DNA of 64,000 nucleotides from Multifurca ochricompacta (GCA_022496185.1 WTXG01000118.1:1-64000), one strand, 5' to 3'; numbered from the stretch's first letter, positions 42,817 through 54,928 are shown. Translations and numbers: made by a program. The notes: a model not told the origin generated them from the letters alone.

Positions 42817-43690
42817 TCCATTTTCACCACGACCTTCCCTCTGCAGGACACCCTGGCATTCATAACACCTACGCCCTGACCAAAAGAGACTATTGGTGGC
42901 CCAACATGAAAAAGGACGTCGCAAATTACGTACAGGGATGTGCAGCATGTCAAGCGAACAAAGTCAATACACACCCAAAGATCCCACCTGTGTACCCCAT
43001 CACTCCTATCTCGTCAACCCCCTTCCAGACTATCGCTATGGACTTCATAGTCAAACTACCCAAATCACAGGGTTTCGATACTATCCTCACCATCACTGAT
43101 CACGACTGTTCCAAGGCGGCCTTGTTTATTCCCTGCAATGAAGCTATTACGGCCGAAGGGTGGCAAAGCTCTATTGAACCATGTATACCGCCACTATGGA
43201 CTTCCCAGAAAGATTATATCCGACCGAGACACGCGATTCACCTCGGCCTTCGCTAAAGCCCTGTGCAAAACATTAGACATTACACAGAATATCTCCACGC
43301 TTACCATCCACAGACGGACGGACAGTCCGAGCGAACAAACCAATGGTTGGAACAGTACCTTCGGTTTTGGTGCAACGCCCGACAGAATGACTGGGCAGAA
43401 TGGTTATCAACTGCGGAGTTTGCTCACAACTCATGGCCCAACGGGACAACGAAAGCCACCCCATTTTCCCTTATCATGGGCTGGACTCCACGTACCACAT
43501 GGGCCATAAACCCATTAATGTCCCCTCAGTAACCCAGCGGATAAGCCAATGGAAGCAGTTACAGCAATCCGCCAATGAAAACCTGGTAAAGGCACAGCAA
43601 CTATGGCAGCAGGCCGAGTACATTCACACCTTATCAGACCAATGACTGGGTGTGGCTGGAGGGACGAAACATTCACACCTCACACCCCTC
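42813..43690 (+). pseudogene. G2 integrase region
   Basis: Integrase inserts element DNA into the genome. The zinc domain shows HFHHDLPSAGHPG and GCAACQANK. The first catalytic Asp is in [13 protein letters not shown] (about 43040). After a frame change near 43160 the second motif ([12 protein letters not shown]) and the Glu motif [19 protein letters not shown] (about 43305) are read in other frames. Frame changes continue until 43650. Not functional. Confidence 0.9.
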
Positions 43691-44129
43691 AGCCAAACTG
43701 CACCCCGACGCCATGGACCCTTCCAGATCACACGGAACTGTCAGATGTGTCTACGAGCTGCAATTGCCGCCGAAATGGAAGATCCACCCTATCTTCCATG
43801 CCAAGCTTCTGACCCCGTATAAGGAAACCTCCATGCATGGAGGGAACTTCCCAAGACCCCCACCTGACCTTATCGACGGAGAAGAGGAGTGGGAAGTAGA
43901 ACGCGTTCTAGACTCGAAGCGACAAGGCCGAGGGCGCAAGCTACATTACCTGATCAAGTGGAAAGGATTCCCAGCCTCTGACAACTCGTGGGAGCCAGCC
44001 GGGATATCTTTGCCCCGGACCTTATCTCGGAGTTCCACGCCCAACACCCAGAAGCGCCCAAGAACAGTTAAAAGGAGACACCGAAACCCCGTCTATTCCC
44101 CAGTACATGCTCTCCCAGCAACGTTCTAA
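43650..44129 (+). pseudogene. G2 integrase C-terminus with chromodomain
   Basis: A 159-residue open stretch. The first part is the integrase tail (VWLEGRNIHTSHPSAKLHP, then WKIHPIFHAKLLTPYKET). A chromodomain follows at about residues 78-115: EWEVERVLDSKRQGRGRKL, then YLIKWKGFPASDNSWEP. In chromoviruses this module binds methylated histone tails and steers integration to silent chromatin. Key aromatic positions (the W of IKWKG and the W of NSWEP) are present. It ends at TAA 44127-44129. G1 lacks this segment. Confidence 0.88.
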
Positions 44130-44144
44130 CACCATCAATCCATT

Positions 44145-45339
44145 ATGTCTTTTGTCGCTGCCAACGCCGCCGTCGATGCCTTCACGGCCACCACTGTAGT
44201 TGCGAGAACTTCCCATCCGCTCACCCTCTACACGCCCTTCCTCCCCTATCGATTACGAAGCCGCCGAGGCCCGAGTCAAAAACCAATCCCCCAACCCCAA
44301 CGACGACTTCGACCACTGTGAGGAACCCCACCCAAATGACCTCTTGGGGATGGAATTGGACACGAAGTCCCAGAGTTCCCATTCTTCGCCAACAACCCGA
44401 ATCATCCATGTATTACCCTCTCGAGATCACCATGGCCGATGGAGAGGTCGCCATAGCTAAGTACATCTTCTATACCAATGGAGGGATGGACGTGGCTGGA
44501 TGCATGAAGAAGAACGGGCCAGTCTATGGGGCCCCGGTTTACTTGGACGAAAGGTACACGGGGCGTCTCCATCACACCATGAGCGACGAGCAGCTCGGAC
44601 ACCTAGCTGCCGAAGACTCCCGAGCTTTGCCATTGATGAAGTCCTGAACGACATGCGTCTTCCGCGTCTCAAAGCCAAAGTAATGAGACTGCGGAAGAAC
44701 CTGACGTTGCGCACGACGCTTAACAAGCAGTACAAAGAGCATGCGAAGATGATGACACGACTGACGAGTGGCATGTTCCAGGTGGAACAGGAATTGGTGG
44801 AGATTAGGAAGAGGTTGGAAAAGGGAGATGCGTATCAAACCATCGCCGAAAGGTACGCTGACACGTATGCACGACCCCTCCCCCCACGATCTTTGGGAGC
44901 CGCTCCCACGCTACTGCCGAACCGGTTCGAGATGCCGCGGATGCACGAGAACCCCCGAGGAGAAACATGTTGGCGGTGCGACAGCAAGTATCACATTAGT
45001 TGGAACTGCCCCCTCAACCGCAAGTGGTGTCGTCATTGCCGTAGCAATCTGCATTGGAGTAGGTTCTGTATTTTCTGTCGCGTTGGCGTCGCTCCGACCA
45101 TCATCAACCCCTCCGGATGGTGCGGCAAGTGCCTTCGCCATAACTCGGGACACCGCGAGCTGGACTGCCCTGTCCACGACCTCTGCTACTCATGTGGACA
45201 GCGCGGCCCTTACGGGTTCCTCCGCGCTCACCGATGTCCCCAAGATTCAGACAAGGAGAACTACTCTCTGGATGATCGTAATGTAGCCGACGACTATCTA
45301 GACCTGGTGCAGGATGATGACGGTACGAGTCGTTTCTAG
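44145..45339 (+). pseudogene. G2 extra ORF3 with zinc-knuckle array
   Basis: An additional gene between chromodomain and 3' LTR. An ATG at 44145 opens a short frame. Coding-like text then moves through two more frames (about 44200-44400, then 44405-44620) and settles in the frame 44620-45339. The last part has a charged, probably helical stretch (LPRLKAKVMRLRKNL, then QVEQELVEIRKRLEKGDAY) and a knuckle array from about residue 157 of the frame starting at 44500: CWRCDSKYHISWNC and CRHCRSNLHWSRFC (both C-x2-C-x4-H-x4-C), CGKCLRHNSGHRELDC (wider spacing) and CYSCGQRGPYGFLRAHRC. The end is acidic (DYLDLVQDDD). G1 keeps the same C-terminal half at 62-673. The knuckles suggest nucleic-acid binding; it is distinct from the element's Gag. 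Family not recognised. Confidence 0.75.
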
Positions 45340-45370
45340 CTGGGTCTGCTAGAACCAGAAGAGGGGGTGA

Positions 45371-45970
45371 TGTTACAGCCCCTGCCTAGCGACCCAATTT
45401 TCTTCACTCTCCCTAATGACGACCCTTCTCTTCCACCCACTCTCCACTTCTTGATTACGTCCCCTCCTGGGACCCATCACGTGCTCTGCTTCCTTCCCCG
45501 TGACTGGCTTTGTCCTTGTTTATGTCGCGTTGTCTATGATTGGCTTTCTTATCTCTTATCTCTTATCTCGTATCCCCTTATCTCTACGACCGGACACTTA
45601 CTTAATTCCCTATCAGAAGCCAGGCTTTACGCCCTCCGCTTTCGTATATTTGGGCCCATGTGACTTTACTTTATCTTATCTTTAGACGCTCACCCAATTA
45701 CGTATATAAGTCCACTGTAGCTACCTTGTAGACCTCAGACTCGACTTATTGAATACATCGGTGCTTGTCTTCCGGACTTCCCTTTGGACCCTCTGACTCG
45801 ATCGTCTCAAAGTACTTCTGGTACTGTCTGCTCAACATCGTCTTAGAGTACAGCCTCTCTGACTTTGACTCTTCCCATAAAACTCCAAGGGACCCTATTG
45901 GTCTCTTATCTGATACACGAACGAACGCTGTCACACAAGTCGTGTGGAACGTCCCGCACCGGACGTAACA
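45371..45970 (+). repeat. G2 3' LTR
   Basis: 600 bp, TGTTACAGCCCCTGCC to CCGGACGTAACA, preceded by the purine run GAAGAGGGGGTGA. Confidence 0.95.
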
Positions 45971-46363
45971 CTGCTGCAGCAAGAAGAGCAAAGCAATTAT
46001 GGAATTCAATTGGTAAGTCGCCGTGTGATTGTGGTTCTAATTCTTCTGTTAGGTACTGGAGTGGGGAGTGGTCTTCAAGAGATGCTTCTTCAGAGGTTGG
46101 GGATCGGGGATCACACACTGAGTAAGACATTGCGCTGTTGGGATACGGGCAAGGGACGCGGTGTCATCTCCTTGCAGTTCAGGTGAGAATGTTTCGGGTG
46201 CTTGGTCATGGAGGTGTACTGATTGTGCCGATGTCAAACAGCTTCGGGGATCAATAGTAGGTCTATGGTCGGGGTTCGGGTGTCAAGGCAAGGGACGCGT
46301 CATCGTCGCCTTGCGTGTTCAATGAGTTCTAGTGTTCTTCTGATTGTAGGAAGTCTGTTCTAA
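45971..46363. other. Unassigned repeat-like stretch
   Basis: No frame or motif recognised. The pair GGCAAGGGACGCG occurs at about 46149 and 46287. It may be part of an L-family interior, but I cannot align it by eye. Confidence 0.3.
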
Positions 46364-46845
46364 TGTCACAGTTAGGTGCGGCACTGTGTCGGGGTCGAAC
46401 AAGAGGAAGCAAGTTCAGTCAAGATTCAAGGTCACAGAAGATCAAGTCTAGTTCAAGCCCACAACAAGGTCAGAGGGCGCGTGCGTGAGAGGCGAAGTCA
46501 ACGGCAGAGACGCTCAGTCCTGCAACAAGTTCAAGGGGATCAAAGACTCTCCAAGTTGCATCTTGGAGAGCTCAAGTGGGGTTCTTACTGAAGGAATTCA
46601 AGTGAAGTCGAAGCACCTTGGATTGAACACAAGAGAACAGACTTAGGTCTGTCTCTTCTACTTTACTGTGCTTTAAATACAGGTAGACCTAGCTATGTCA
46701 TAGTAGATGGAAGATTCTAGTACTATGATGTATCATCTAGTGGTTGCGCAATAGAACTAGCTAGAACTAAGGAGAACATGGAGGGGTTGAGCCCTCAGTA
46801 AGCAAAACAGTAAATAGTGTTTCAGAACAACAAGTCTGTTAATGT
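46364..46845 (+). mobile_element. Solo LTR-like element, family S (copy 3)
   Basis: Starts TGTCACAGTTAGG and contains the family block GAGAACAGACTTAGGTCTGTC followed by CTTTAAATACAG. The right end is approximate (near AATGTCA at 46841). AAGTCTGTT words occur on both sides (46351 and 46832), but an exact 5-bp duplication was not found. Confidence 0.55.
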
Positions 46846-46866
46846 CATCAGTCAGCCACATCACCT

Positions 46867-47211
46867 TTGTCAGATCAAATTTCGTCACATGGACCCCGCT
46901 CCCCTCTACCCAATGACACTGCTGCTTTGTCTGCAGCTGAGGATGAAACAAAACCCAATGACGCCACTGCTTTGTCTGCAGCTGAGGATGAAACGACACC
47001 TGATGACGCCGCTGCTTCATCTGCGGCTGAGGATGAGACGAAACCCGATGATACCATGGGATGCTGCCCATGTGTTGAGGACCCCCTTATGTTGTTGTTG
47101 AAATCGGTCCAGATATCGATGAGAACAGTTATGACTTTTATGAAGACCCTGACCAGAAGGGAAGATGATGACACATATGCCAGTTGCTGGCTATGCACCC
47201 CTGAACCCTGA
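46867..47211 (+). pseudogene. L2 acidic-repeat ORF
   Basis: A 114-residue open frame. Residues about 16-64 are three to four tandem copies of the 15-residue unit PNDxAALSAAEDET[KT], the same unit as in L1. A downstream TLTRRE motif also has a counterpart in L1 (about 22405), but there it lies upstream of the repeats, so the order differs. The frame starts with an arbitrary ATG and has no recognisable domain. It is low-complexity and acidic. Preservation of the unit in two diverged copies hints at a former coding role, not at a present gene. Confidence 0.45.
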
Positions 47212-47479
47212 CCCCAATGTGCTTGGTTGCTGCTTGGGTTTTGACACAAGAAAAGGATGGAATTTGATGGTCAACTGCTGACTGATGTGACCAGAAGAAC
47301 TGGACTGATGGAAGAGCTTTCCAAAGCACGACCTGATGACCTCAATAACTAGGAGTTGCTGCCAACAACTACCTGACTGAGATGACTTGAACTGTGGACT
47401 ATGCATGACATCTTTGACCCCTACCTTTGGACATGCATACTTGTCAAGCTGGGCCAGCTTGAGCCTGAAAAGGGGGTGA

Positions 47480-48739
47480 TGTTACGACCCTACTCTTTTC
47501 TTGACCCTCACACTGCACCACCTGTTTCCACCACACTTGACTGTCCATTCCCCTACTCCACCATCTCTTGACCACTTTGGCCCTAGAACCCAGATACCTA
47601 TGGCCTTGTGCCTAGGACCCAATGCCCTTGGCTTGCTGCCTTGGGACCCTACCTGATGCCTGTGACATGACGCTCTCAGGACCTCCTACCCTTGACACCT
47701 GCACCTGACTCACTACTAGTTCAGCTACTGTGCTGATGGCTGCATTCCCTCATCCCCTGATACTTGGCCTCTGTCTTGGCCAGCATCTGTACCCTGTCCC
47801 TGTGGCTGACACCCATGGGATCTCTGACACTGTCCCTGCCAAACCTGACTCTGAACACAAGACGACTTTGGCTTGTACTTACCCCTCCAGACCACGTGAC
47901 CTGTAGGCACATGACATGGACTCAAAGCCATGACCTGTCATGTGACCCTTGACCACATGACCTCAGACCACGTGACCTCTTTGACCATGTGACCTTGGAC
48001 CTTGATCATGACCCCTTAGATCATCTGACCCATCAGTCACTCAACCCTCTCCTCTGACTCCTGTGGGAGTATTCCCACACTGATCTGACTCCGATGGGAC
48101 CTGTCATTCCCCATTTGCCCCTGACCCTGGTGGGAATCCTCCCACACTGATATGACTCCTGTGGGGCTGTCCCACATGACTATGCTTCTGATAAGGCTTA
48201 TCCTTATCATGGACTATATTTGACCTCTTATCTATTGGATGATAAGGACTCTGACCCCATCTCTGATTAGCTACAGACTAGACCACCATACAGTATATAA
48301 GACCCTGTAGACAGTCTGTACAACCCCAGATTTGACCTCTTGTGCCTTCAGCCTAGAGATCTTAGACCCCAATACATCAGAAGTCTTTCCCCCTCCTTTG
48401 CACCTTTGAGATCCTTGCAGGGACCCCCATTGCCTCTGGCAATGGGTGTGTACCCTTCTCTTTGAACTTCTCTGCCATCTCCTAGAGCTCCAGTGTGCTT
48501 GGTGTGCTTCTAGCACAGCAACTGGGCCTTGTCTCCACTTAACAGCCTTAGGGGATTAGCTCCCTCTGGCTGACTCATCCTGTCTCTCTCTGTGCTTGGT
48601 TATAGCACCAACCCTTAATCCGTTCCAAAGCTAGACAGTAGCCTGGAGCCTAGCCTTACCAAGCTAGGCTCCTGGCTGAGGCAATGGACCCGCATCAACC
48701 TGTGCATGTCGCACACAGAGCGCCCTGCTGAGCGTAACA
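47480..48739 (+). repeat. L2 3' LTR
   Basis: 1260 bp, TGTTACGACCCTACTC to GAGCGTAACA. Related throughout to the minus strand of the L1 LTR, including the CATGTGACC/CACGTGACC cluster (about 47890-48000), the CCCACACTGAT words (48073-48150) and the TATA-like CAGTATATAAGACC (48290). Confidence 0.88.
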
Positions 48740-49218
48740 TATAATCTAATTATCAAATTACTTTACTGAAACAAGGCCCACGTGTATCTACAGGCTGCAT
48801 AGAGCAGCAACTACATTGCATTGCATGGACCAGCATATTGGTCTGATCTCCTTCCTATTAAGGAAGGTTGACTTAACAATCATGGCTTTGATTTTCCATT
48901 GGTCCGACAAGATTGTGATCACGCATAGATAACACAACAGAAACGCATTCACAAATTAATTAGATACACAGAATATACATCTAAGATCTGACATATGATC
49001 AAATTACATCATTAAATGAGATAATGAGATAACGCATTCATTTAATCTAGTAGCTGATATAGTACATCTAAAGTACAAGCCTGTGCCATGCCTGTTCCAC
49101 AAAATGAAATAAAATAATAATGTAAATAAAGAATAAACTTAATCTTCTGAACATAAATCAGCAATTATTGAGGGATCCTGAGTAGCCACAAATGAATGTG
49201 TTGTATCCAAGTGCATAT
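48740..49218 (+). repeat. R2-R3 repeat block
   Basis: R2 (48740-48874) is followed by an inverted unit of the 56-bp minisatellite type (about 48942-48985) and R3 (49104-49218). This is the same order R2 then R3 as at 1083-1405. It is cut at both ends, by L2 and by the G3 LTR. Confidence 0.65.
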
Positions 49219-50820
49219 TGTCACGGCTCTATTTTATTTTTCCTTTTCTTTTCTCCCTTTTGGATCACATGACTGTGGGAAGATTACCCAGCAGTCTCAA
49301 CACGTGATCATGGGAATGTAGTCGTGACATGGATCATGTGACCGAGTCACATGTAATAGTCACATGCTGCTTAGTCAGCACAAGAGCCACTCAACAATAA
49401 CAAGTCGATCCCCTATTGTGTTTACCACAATAGGCAAGGCTCCACAGTCCAGACGGTTCTAGACCAAGTGGAGCTGTTATCAAGATAAGAGGAGTCCAGC
49501 CTAGAAGGTTCTAGGTAAGTGGAGCTCTAGATAAGGGCCCAGGTTGGGCCATGGCCAATTTTAGCACAGAACCACATGTATCAGTAGATAGACGTGTTCC
49601 AGACCTAAGGGCTAGATTACATATCAGTTATCTACTCCACAGTGATGTCATTATGACATCACACTGTGGAGCATGATCAGTCAGCAGAGTAAAGCAGCTT
49701 ATGAATCACAGAGATAAGGCTCAGTCAGCAATACAGCTGACTGATACTTGCTGATTCTTGCTTACACTTACTGCTTACCTCATTACACTGATGTTACGAC
49801 CCCTGCCTAGCAATCCGATTTTCTTCACTCTCCCTAATGACGACCCTTCTCTTCCACCCACTCTCCATTTCTCGATTATGTCCCCTTCCTGGGACCCATC
49901 ACGTGCTCTACTTCCTTCCCCGTGACTGGCTTTGTCCTTGTTTATGTCGCGTTGTCTATGATTGGCTTTCTTATCTCTTATCTCTTATCCCTTATCTCTA
50001 CGACCGGACACTTACTTAATTCCCTATCAGAAGCCAGGCTTTACGCCCTCCGCTTTTGTATATTTGGGCCCACATGACTTTACCTTATCTTATCTTTAGA
50101 CGCTCACCCAGTTACGTATATAAGTCCACTGTAGCTACCTTGTAGACCTCAGACTCGACTTATTGAATACATCGGTGCTTGTCTTCTGGACTTCACTTTG
50201 GACCCTCTGACTCGATCGTCTCAAGGTGCTTCTGGTACCTTCCGCTTAACATCGTCTTAGAGTACAGCCTCTTTGACTTTGACTCTTCCCGCGAAACTCC
50301 AAGAGACCCCATTGGTCTCTTATCTGATACACGAACGAACGCTGTCACACAAGTCGTGTGGAACGTCCCGCACTGGATGTAACAACTGAGAAATGTATAT
50401 AAGACCCTCTGTAACAGCCTGTAGCCCCCATCTTGTCCTCTTGGGGCTGCAGGTGAGTAACTGTCTACATGAGTTTGATACATAGTGCTAATGGTATCAC
50501 TGCCTCCCTGTGTGACTCGATCCTTTGGATCTTGTCCTCTTGGGGCTGCAGCTTCTTCCAGTTTCAGAACGCCGTCATCGTGGTTGAATAAACCACAGTG
50601 GGTGACACAGTTCCTGGTCATTGCTTGACGCGTGACGTTTGCCTCCGCGGTACGCCCAACGACTTAGGTCACTTCCATTTTTGCCCTTCCTGTTTCTAAG
50701 TGTACACGGAGCTTCACCCGTTACATTAGGACAAGATTGTATCCTACGTGTCCTCCCAGTTTCGGGCCGGCACTTTAAATCTTTTTTACAGCAGTAGTAG
50801 TGTTTCACACAGTCTTAGTT
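49219..50820 (+). repeat. Probable G3 5' LTR, interrupted
   Basis: Begins TGTCACGGCTC exactly where an R3 copy is broken. It contains CACATGAC/GTCACATG words (49265-49370), two copies of a GGTTCTAGRYMAAGTGGAGCT-like word (about 49458 and 49508) and, after the inserted solo LTR, TGTATATAAGACCCT (50394), a TATA-like motif similar to that of the L LTRs. The 3' border cannot be fixed from one copy. A repeat CTTGTCCTCTTGGGGCTGCAG occurs at 50433 and 50537. Confidence 0.55.
49792..50384 (+). mobile_element. Solo LTR of the G1/G2 family
   Basis: 593 bp, TGTTACGACCCCTGCC to ACTGGATGTAACA. The ACTGA duplication is perfect: 49787-49791 and 50385-50389. Confidence 0.95.
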
Positions 50821-51491
50821 ACAACCCCTGGGGTCGGAGGCCTGATCAGACAGTAGCTGAGTTGAGCCAATAATTCATAGCCGAGGCGGTGATCAGAGAT
50901 ATACCCGAGTAGTGGTTATCCTGGTTGCTTGGTCATTCCAAACTCGAGTTGTCGTGTTTACACGCGCTTGGGGATCATCTGTGCCGGATCTCCTACCAAG
51001 GAGTGTAAAACTGGGCAGAGCTGAGGGGGCCCCGGGAAACCGGTGACGAACTCAGAGAGACATCTGTCAGAACCGATTTCAGAGCACTTGGGCTCGTGTC
51101 CCTTGTGTGAGAGGCAGCCAATAGGTCGAGGAGACTGCGGCAGACAGCCTTGGGCTCTGTAACTTCCCATATCATTTTTCCTGGTGTTTGTCATTACCGC
51201 CGGAGCTTGGCTAGTGCACTCTTGTGTGCATTAGTATTCGCCTCTTTGGTTGACACACCCTTTCATCCTGTGCTTAGCGTTGCGCGGCACTTGTAACATT
51301 GAAACACACCAAAACTACGAAGCTTCTGGTCCAGCGGACCAGCTTCCATACCTTTTTCCACAACGCCGTGTATTCCGTGGGTTGACCGTATCATCCGGCG
51401 CGCTCGAGAGCGTGTCCAACAACTTCGAAGGAGAGGAAGACGCATTTTAACGCCGCCGCTTCCTATTCAGGAGCAGCCGCATCAGGAAGAC
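50821..51491 (+). other. G3 leader region
   Basis: Sequence between the probable G3 LTR and the first long frame. No motif or gene is supported. Confidence 0.4.
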
Positions 51492-53486
51492 GTGACTGCG
51501 GATAACATTCTCCCGCAACACCCCGACTTCCCTTTTACTTTCAACAATCTTCCCTCGACAGTCTCCTTCGATCTCGCATATCATTACCGTTGGGATAACA
51601 CCCAAGAAGAACATTTTGCCACACCTGCCTCTTCTACTATAGAAGGATCAGAAGGCGCTCTCTCCACTTCCCCTACTCTCCGCGAAGCCAACAACATTGT
51701 TGAAGAAAGCTTCGAGGACGAATGGGACATTTATCTTTACCGTGACAGACTGGTGCGCAACTGGTTAAACGAAATAACTGAACGTTTACACCACCACCCG
51801 TCTGCCGAGGCCGAACTTAGAGAGCTTTTTGGCAACTGGTATCTCCCCGGTACAGAAGTAACGGTCACCGACCTTGTCGCACGCGCCGCTGAGTGGGAAG
51901 AAGAAGAAGAAGAATTAGGGTCAGAATTAGAATATCTGACCGACTGAACGGTGGCTTCTAGAAGTTCTAGAACACCCAACCCTCCATACTCTCGCTCCGC
52001 TAGGCCCTCTCAATTACCTAGCCGAGCACCGTCGCCCATAGAAAATTTAATCTCCCCTGCAATCGAAGCAGAACTAGAAGAACAACAGTTTATCAGAAAT
52101 TTAGCTTCCCAGTTATCTGACGAATTACTCCGTCAAGCTGGTGTACCTGATATTACTTCTTCTAATTCCACTCCTTCCGATTCCAGCACTCCTACTCGTC
52201 GCGACACTCCTCCAGCCAGACAAAATAGTCCTACTAGTCCTATGGCTAGCACCGCTCCCACAACCGGGCCCAGTGGACCCAGTACCAATCCCCCGCCGCC
52301 AGCGCAGACCCCGCTTACAATGACACCGGCAGAGCTTCGTAACATGATGGGCGCCATGATGGCCGCCATCACACAGCTCTCCGCGGATGTCCAAATAGTG
52401 GTCCAGCAGCTTGGACAGCCAACCCCTCCCCAGACAGTCGGCTCCGGAAAAGATTCTTCCGTTGCTCGACCTGCTTCCTGGGACGGAAAGGGAAATTCGG
52501 CTGACGCCAGGCACTTCCTGGCTGCATTCCATAACTGGGGATGGAACCAAAAGCGGAACTTGAATGACTATGACCCCACGACAACCAGCTGGTCCAAGAG
52601 GGACGCAGACTGGATCTTGGCGGTCTTGAACTTAATGACTGGAGATGCACGAACGTGGGCTCTGCCGCATTTGGAGCAATTAAAAAACGGAGTTATTCCC
52701 TTTTCAGCGAATTGGGGTAACTTCGAACAGGCATTTACTTCGCGGTTTATACCGCACGACATTGGAGAAGCAGCGCGATCAGCGCTGAAGAAAATCCAAC
52801 AAGGACGCCACAGCGTGGCAGAATACAAAGCTCGCTTCGACGAGCATTCACCTCAAACCGGATGGTCGGACCGTGACCTTTTCGATCGGTTCTACGATGG
52901 CCTTTCCGGCAAAATCAAAGACACCTTGGCCATTATGCCAGTCCAACCCACAGATATGCAGACACTCTTCACGTCTGCTCAGCTAATCGACCAAAGATTA
53001 CGCCGAAGAGAAGCAGAAAAGAAGGGAGAAGTTCTCCCTGAACCAACCCAGCACCGAAAAGACCCCAATGCTATGGAGATAGATGCCTCCAAACAGCAAC
53101 AAACAGGGTCTGGAAAGAAAAGCTATTATGATTACAAAGCTGCCTTTAAAGGAAAGTGCACGGGATGTGGAAGCAGTGCCCATACTTGGGCGAACGGCAA
53201 CCACAAAGAGCAAATCTGCAATCACTGTGGAAGAAAAGGGCATATAACCACAGGTTGTTACCATAAATGGGCTGGAAAGCCCAAAATAGCAAAAGTCGCT
53301 GGCTCTGACAGCCAGGCACCTGCAGCTCCCCAAGCTGCCGCAGCAAGCACCCAGCCTACCCAGGCTGCTAATGCTAGCTCGACCTCCAAAAAGGGTAACG
53401 CGCCCGCCAATAGCGACAACTCAGAGCTCCTGAAGCAGGTGGCCGACCTTAAGGCCCAAATCGAAGCTCTGAAGGCAAGTTTTTAG
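51492..53486 (+). pseudogene. G3 gag, with internal TGA
   Basis: An upstream frame (51492-51947, 151 residues, acidic end EEEEEELGSELEYLTD) is separated by a single TGA (51945-51947) from a long frame in the same phase up to TAG 53484-53486. The second part has a Ser/Pro-rich start, a Gag core (RHFLAAFHNWGWNQKR, DADWILAVLNLMTGDARTWA, ADLFDRFYDGLSGKIK-like text), a degenerate first knuckle (CTGCGSSAH) and a good one, CNHCGRKGHITTGC (about 53217-53258), then a KADLKAQIEALKASF-like helical end. No ATG opens the second part directly after the TGA, which favours one former 664-residue Gag with a CGA-to-TGA change. Separate proteins cannot be excluded. The stop overlaps the next frame as TAGTG. Confidence 0.82.
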
Positions 53487-54928
53487 TGGCTTCTTCGGAT
53501 GTAGCCGCAACCGAAGAAGCGGATATATGTGCTGTTTCTGAGACTGACTCGGATGACTCGATCATATTTACATCTGCTTGTGAGATGAACAATAGTATTA
53601 GTGCTTCTTCTCATGTCCGTAGTAGGGTTCGCTTCTTGCTTGATAAAATTGAAAGAGAAGAAAAAATTGATTCCTGCACGTTACCAGTAATAAATAAATA
53701 CGATCAGCATTTCCATATTTACGTCACTCTCGAAGGACGAAACAAAAGCACCACTGTAGCGGCTATGATAGATTCAGGAGCAACAGCCATGTTCCTGGAC
53801 TATAAGTTCGCCACCCAAAAGAAGATGCTTCTAGAACCATTGGAAACCCCAATTCGAGTACACAATATCGATGGCAGTCATAATATAGCCGGAGATATTA
53901 CCCACACGGTCACCCTTCTAGTTACTATAGGGTCAAGGGTAGAAAAACACCGATTCCTGGTCACAAGTCTAGGACCAGAGAAGGTCATACTCGGACTTCC
54001 ATGGTTAAAATATAGCAATCCTTCTATTAATTGGGAAAGGGGCGAAGTCACCCTGCAAGACTCCATTGAGAAAGACATCCTCATGGAGGACGAAAGCGAC
54101 TGGTTTGCAGGAGTAGAACAAATATCGGCAAATAGATTAGAACGCCGACAATTTGTAAAAGACGGAGTCTTGGACTGTACCACCGACGAACTATGGTGTT
54201 GTGCAGGCTTCACTTATTCACAAGAAGCCTACGCAAAAGATTACCTAACTCGTATGGAAGGAAAATCTTTTGAAGATTTGGTACCCCCACCATATAGAGA
54301 CTTCGCACGGGTCTTCTCAGAAGAAGAATCCCAAAGACTCCCTCAGCACCAACCATGGGACCATACCATAGACATTGTGCCTGGGTCGAAGACCCAATGG
54401 AAAGCCAAAGTCTATCCCATGTCACCAAATGAGCAAGTAGAATTGGACAAATTTCTGGAAGAGCATCTCCAGAAAGGGTATATCGTACCATCTAAATCTC
54501 CGATGGTGGTACCTGTATTCTTCATAAAGAAAAAGGATGGGAAAATCCATCTCATCCAAGACTACAGACCTTTGAACGATATTACTGTCAAAAACAAATA
54601 TCCACTTCCACTTGCAGTCGACATTATCAATCGACTTAAGGGTGCAAAGATCTTTACCAAAATGGATGTACGATGGGGATATCATAACATCCGGATAAAG
54701 GAAGGAGACGAATACAAGGCGGCGTTTTCCACCAACCGTGGTCTCTTTGAGCCACGTGTAATGTATTTTGGATTAACGAATAGCCCCGCCACCTTCCAAG
54801 GATTTATGAATTCCATCTTCTCCGATATGATCGCAAAAGGGGAAGTCGCTGTATATATGGACGACATCTTAGTCTTCTCACCAGATATAGAGAAGCATAG
54901 AAAGGATGTCAGAGAAGTCCTAAAGTGA
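53486..54928 (+). pseudogene. G3 protease-reverse transcriptase
   Basis: A 480-residue frame that overlaps the gag stop by one base. Protease: MIDSGATAMFLDYKFA (about residues 93-108) and [72 protein letters not shown] and the active site VAVYMDDILVFSPD (about residue 455). TGA at 54926-54928 follows VLK, where relatives have a basic residue before LEEYDLYLKP. The frame simply continues, so this is another single nonsense change. The catalytic residues of both enzymes are intact. Confidence 0.93.

Larger units (their letters stand above)
38502..45970 (+). mobile_element. Ty3/gypsy chromovirus G2, full length
   Basis: LTRs of 584 and 600 bp bracket gag, protease, RT, RNase H, integrase, chromodomain and a further ORF. 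The flanking 5 bp (ACTAA and CTGCT) do not match, so a rearrangement has joined different flanks. Same family as G1. Confidence 0.95.
46846..48739 (+). mobile_element. L-family element L2, 3' part
   Basis: The end of an L-type element in plus orientation. Interior sequence (for example GAGTTGCTGCCAACAACTACC at 47352) matches L1 near 21850-21870 on the minus strand. It is followed by the purine run AAAAGGGGGTGA and one LTR. The 5' part and 5' LTR are not present. The right LTR border cuts repeat R2. Confidence 0.8.

Noticed and set aside
46148..46300. The pair GGCAAGGGACGCG as an LTR pair or transposon end
   Set aside because: Only a 13-bp match with no inverted end or duplication.
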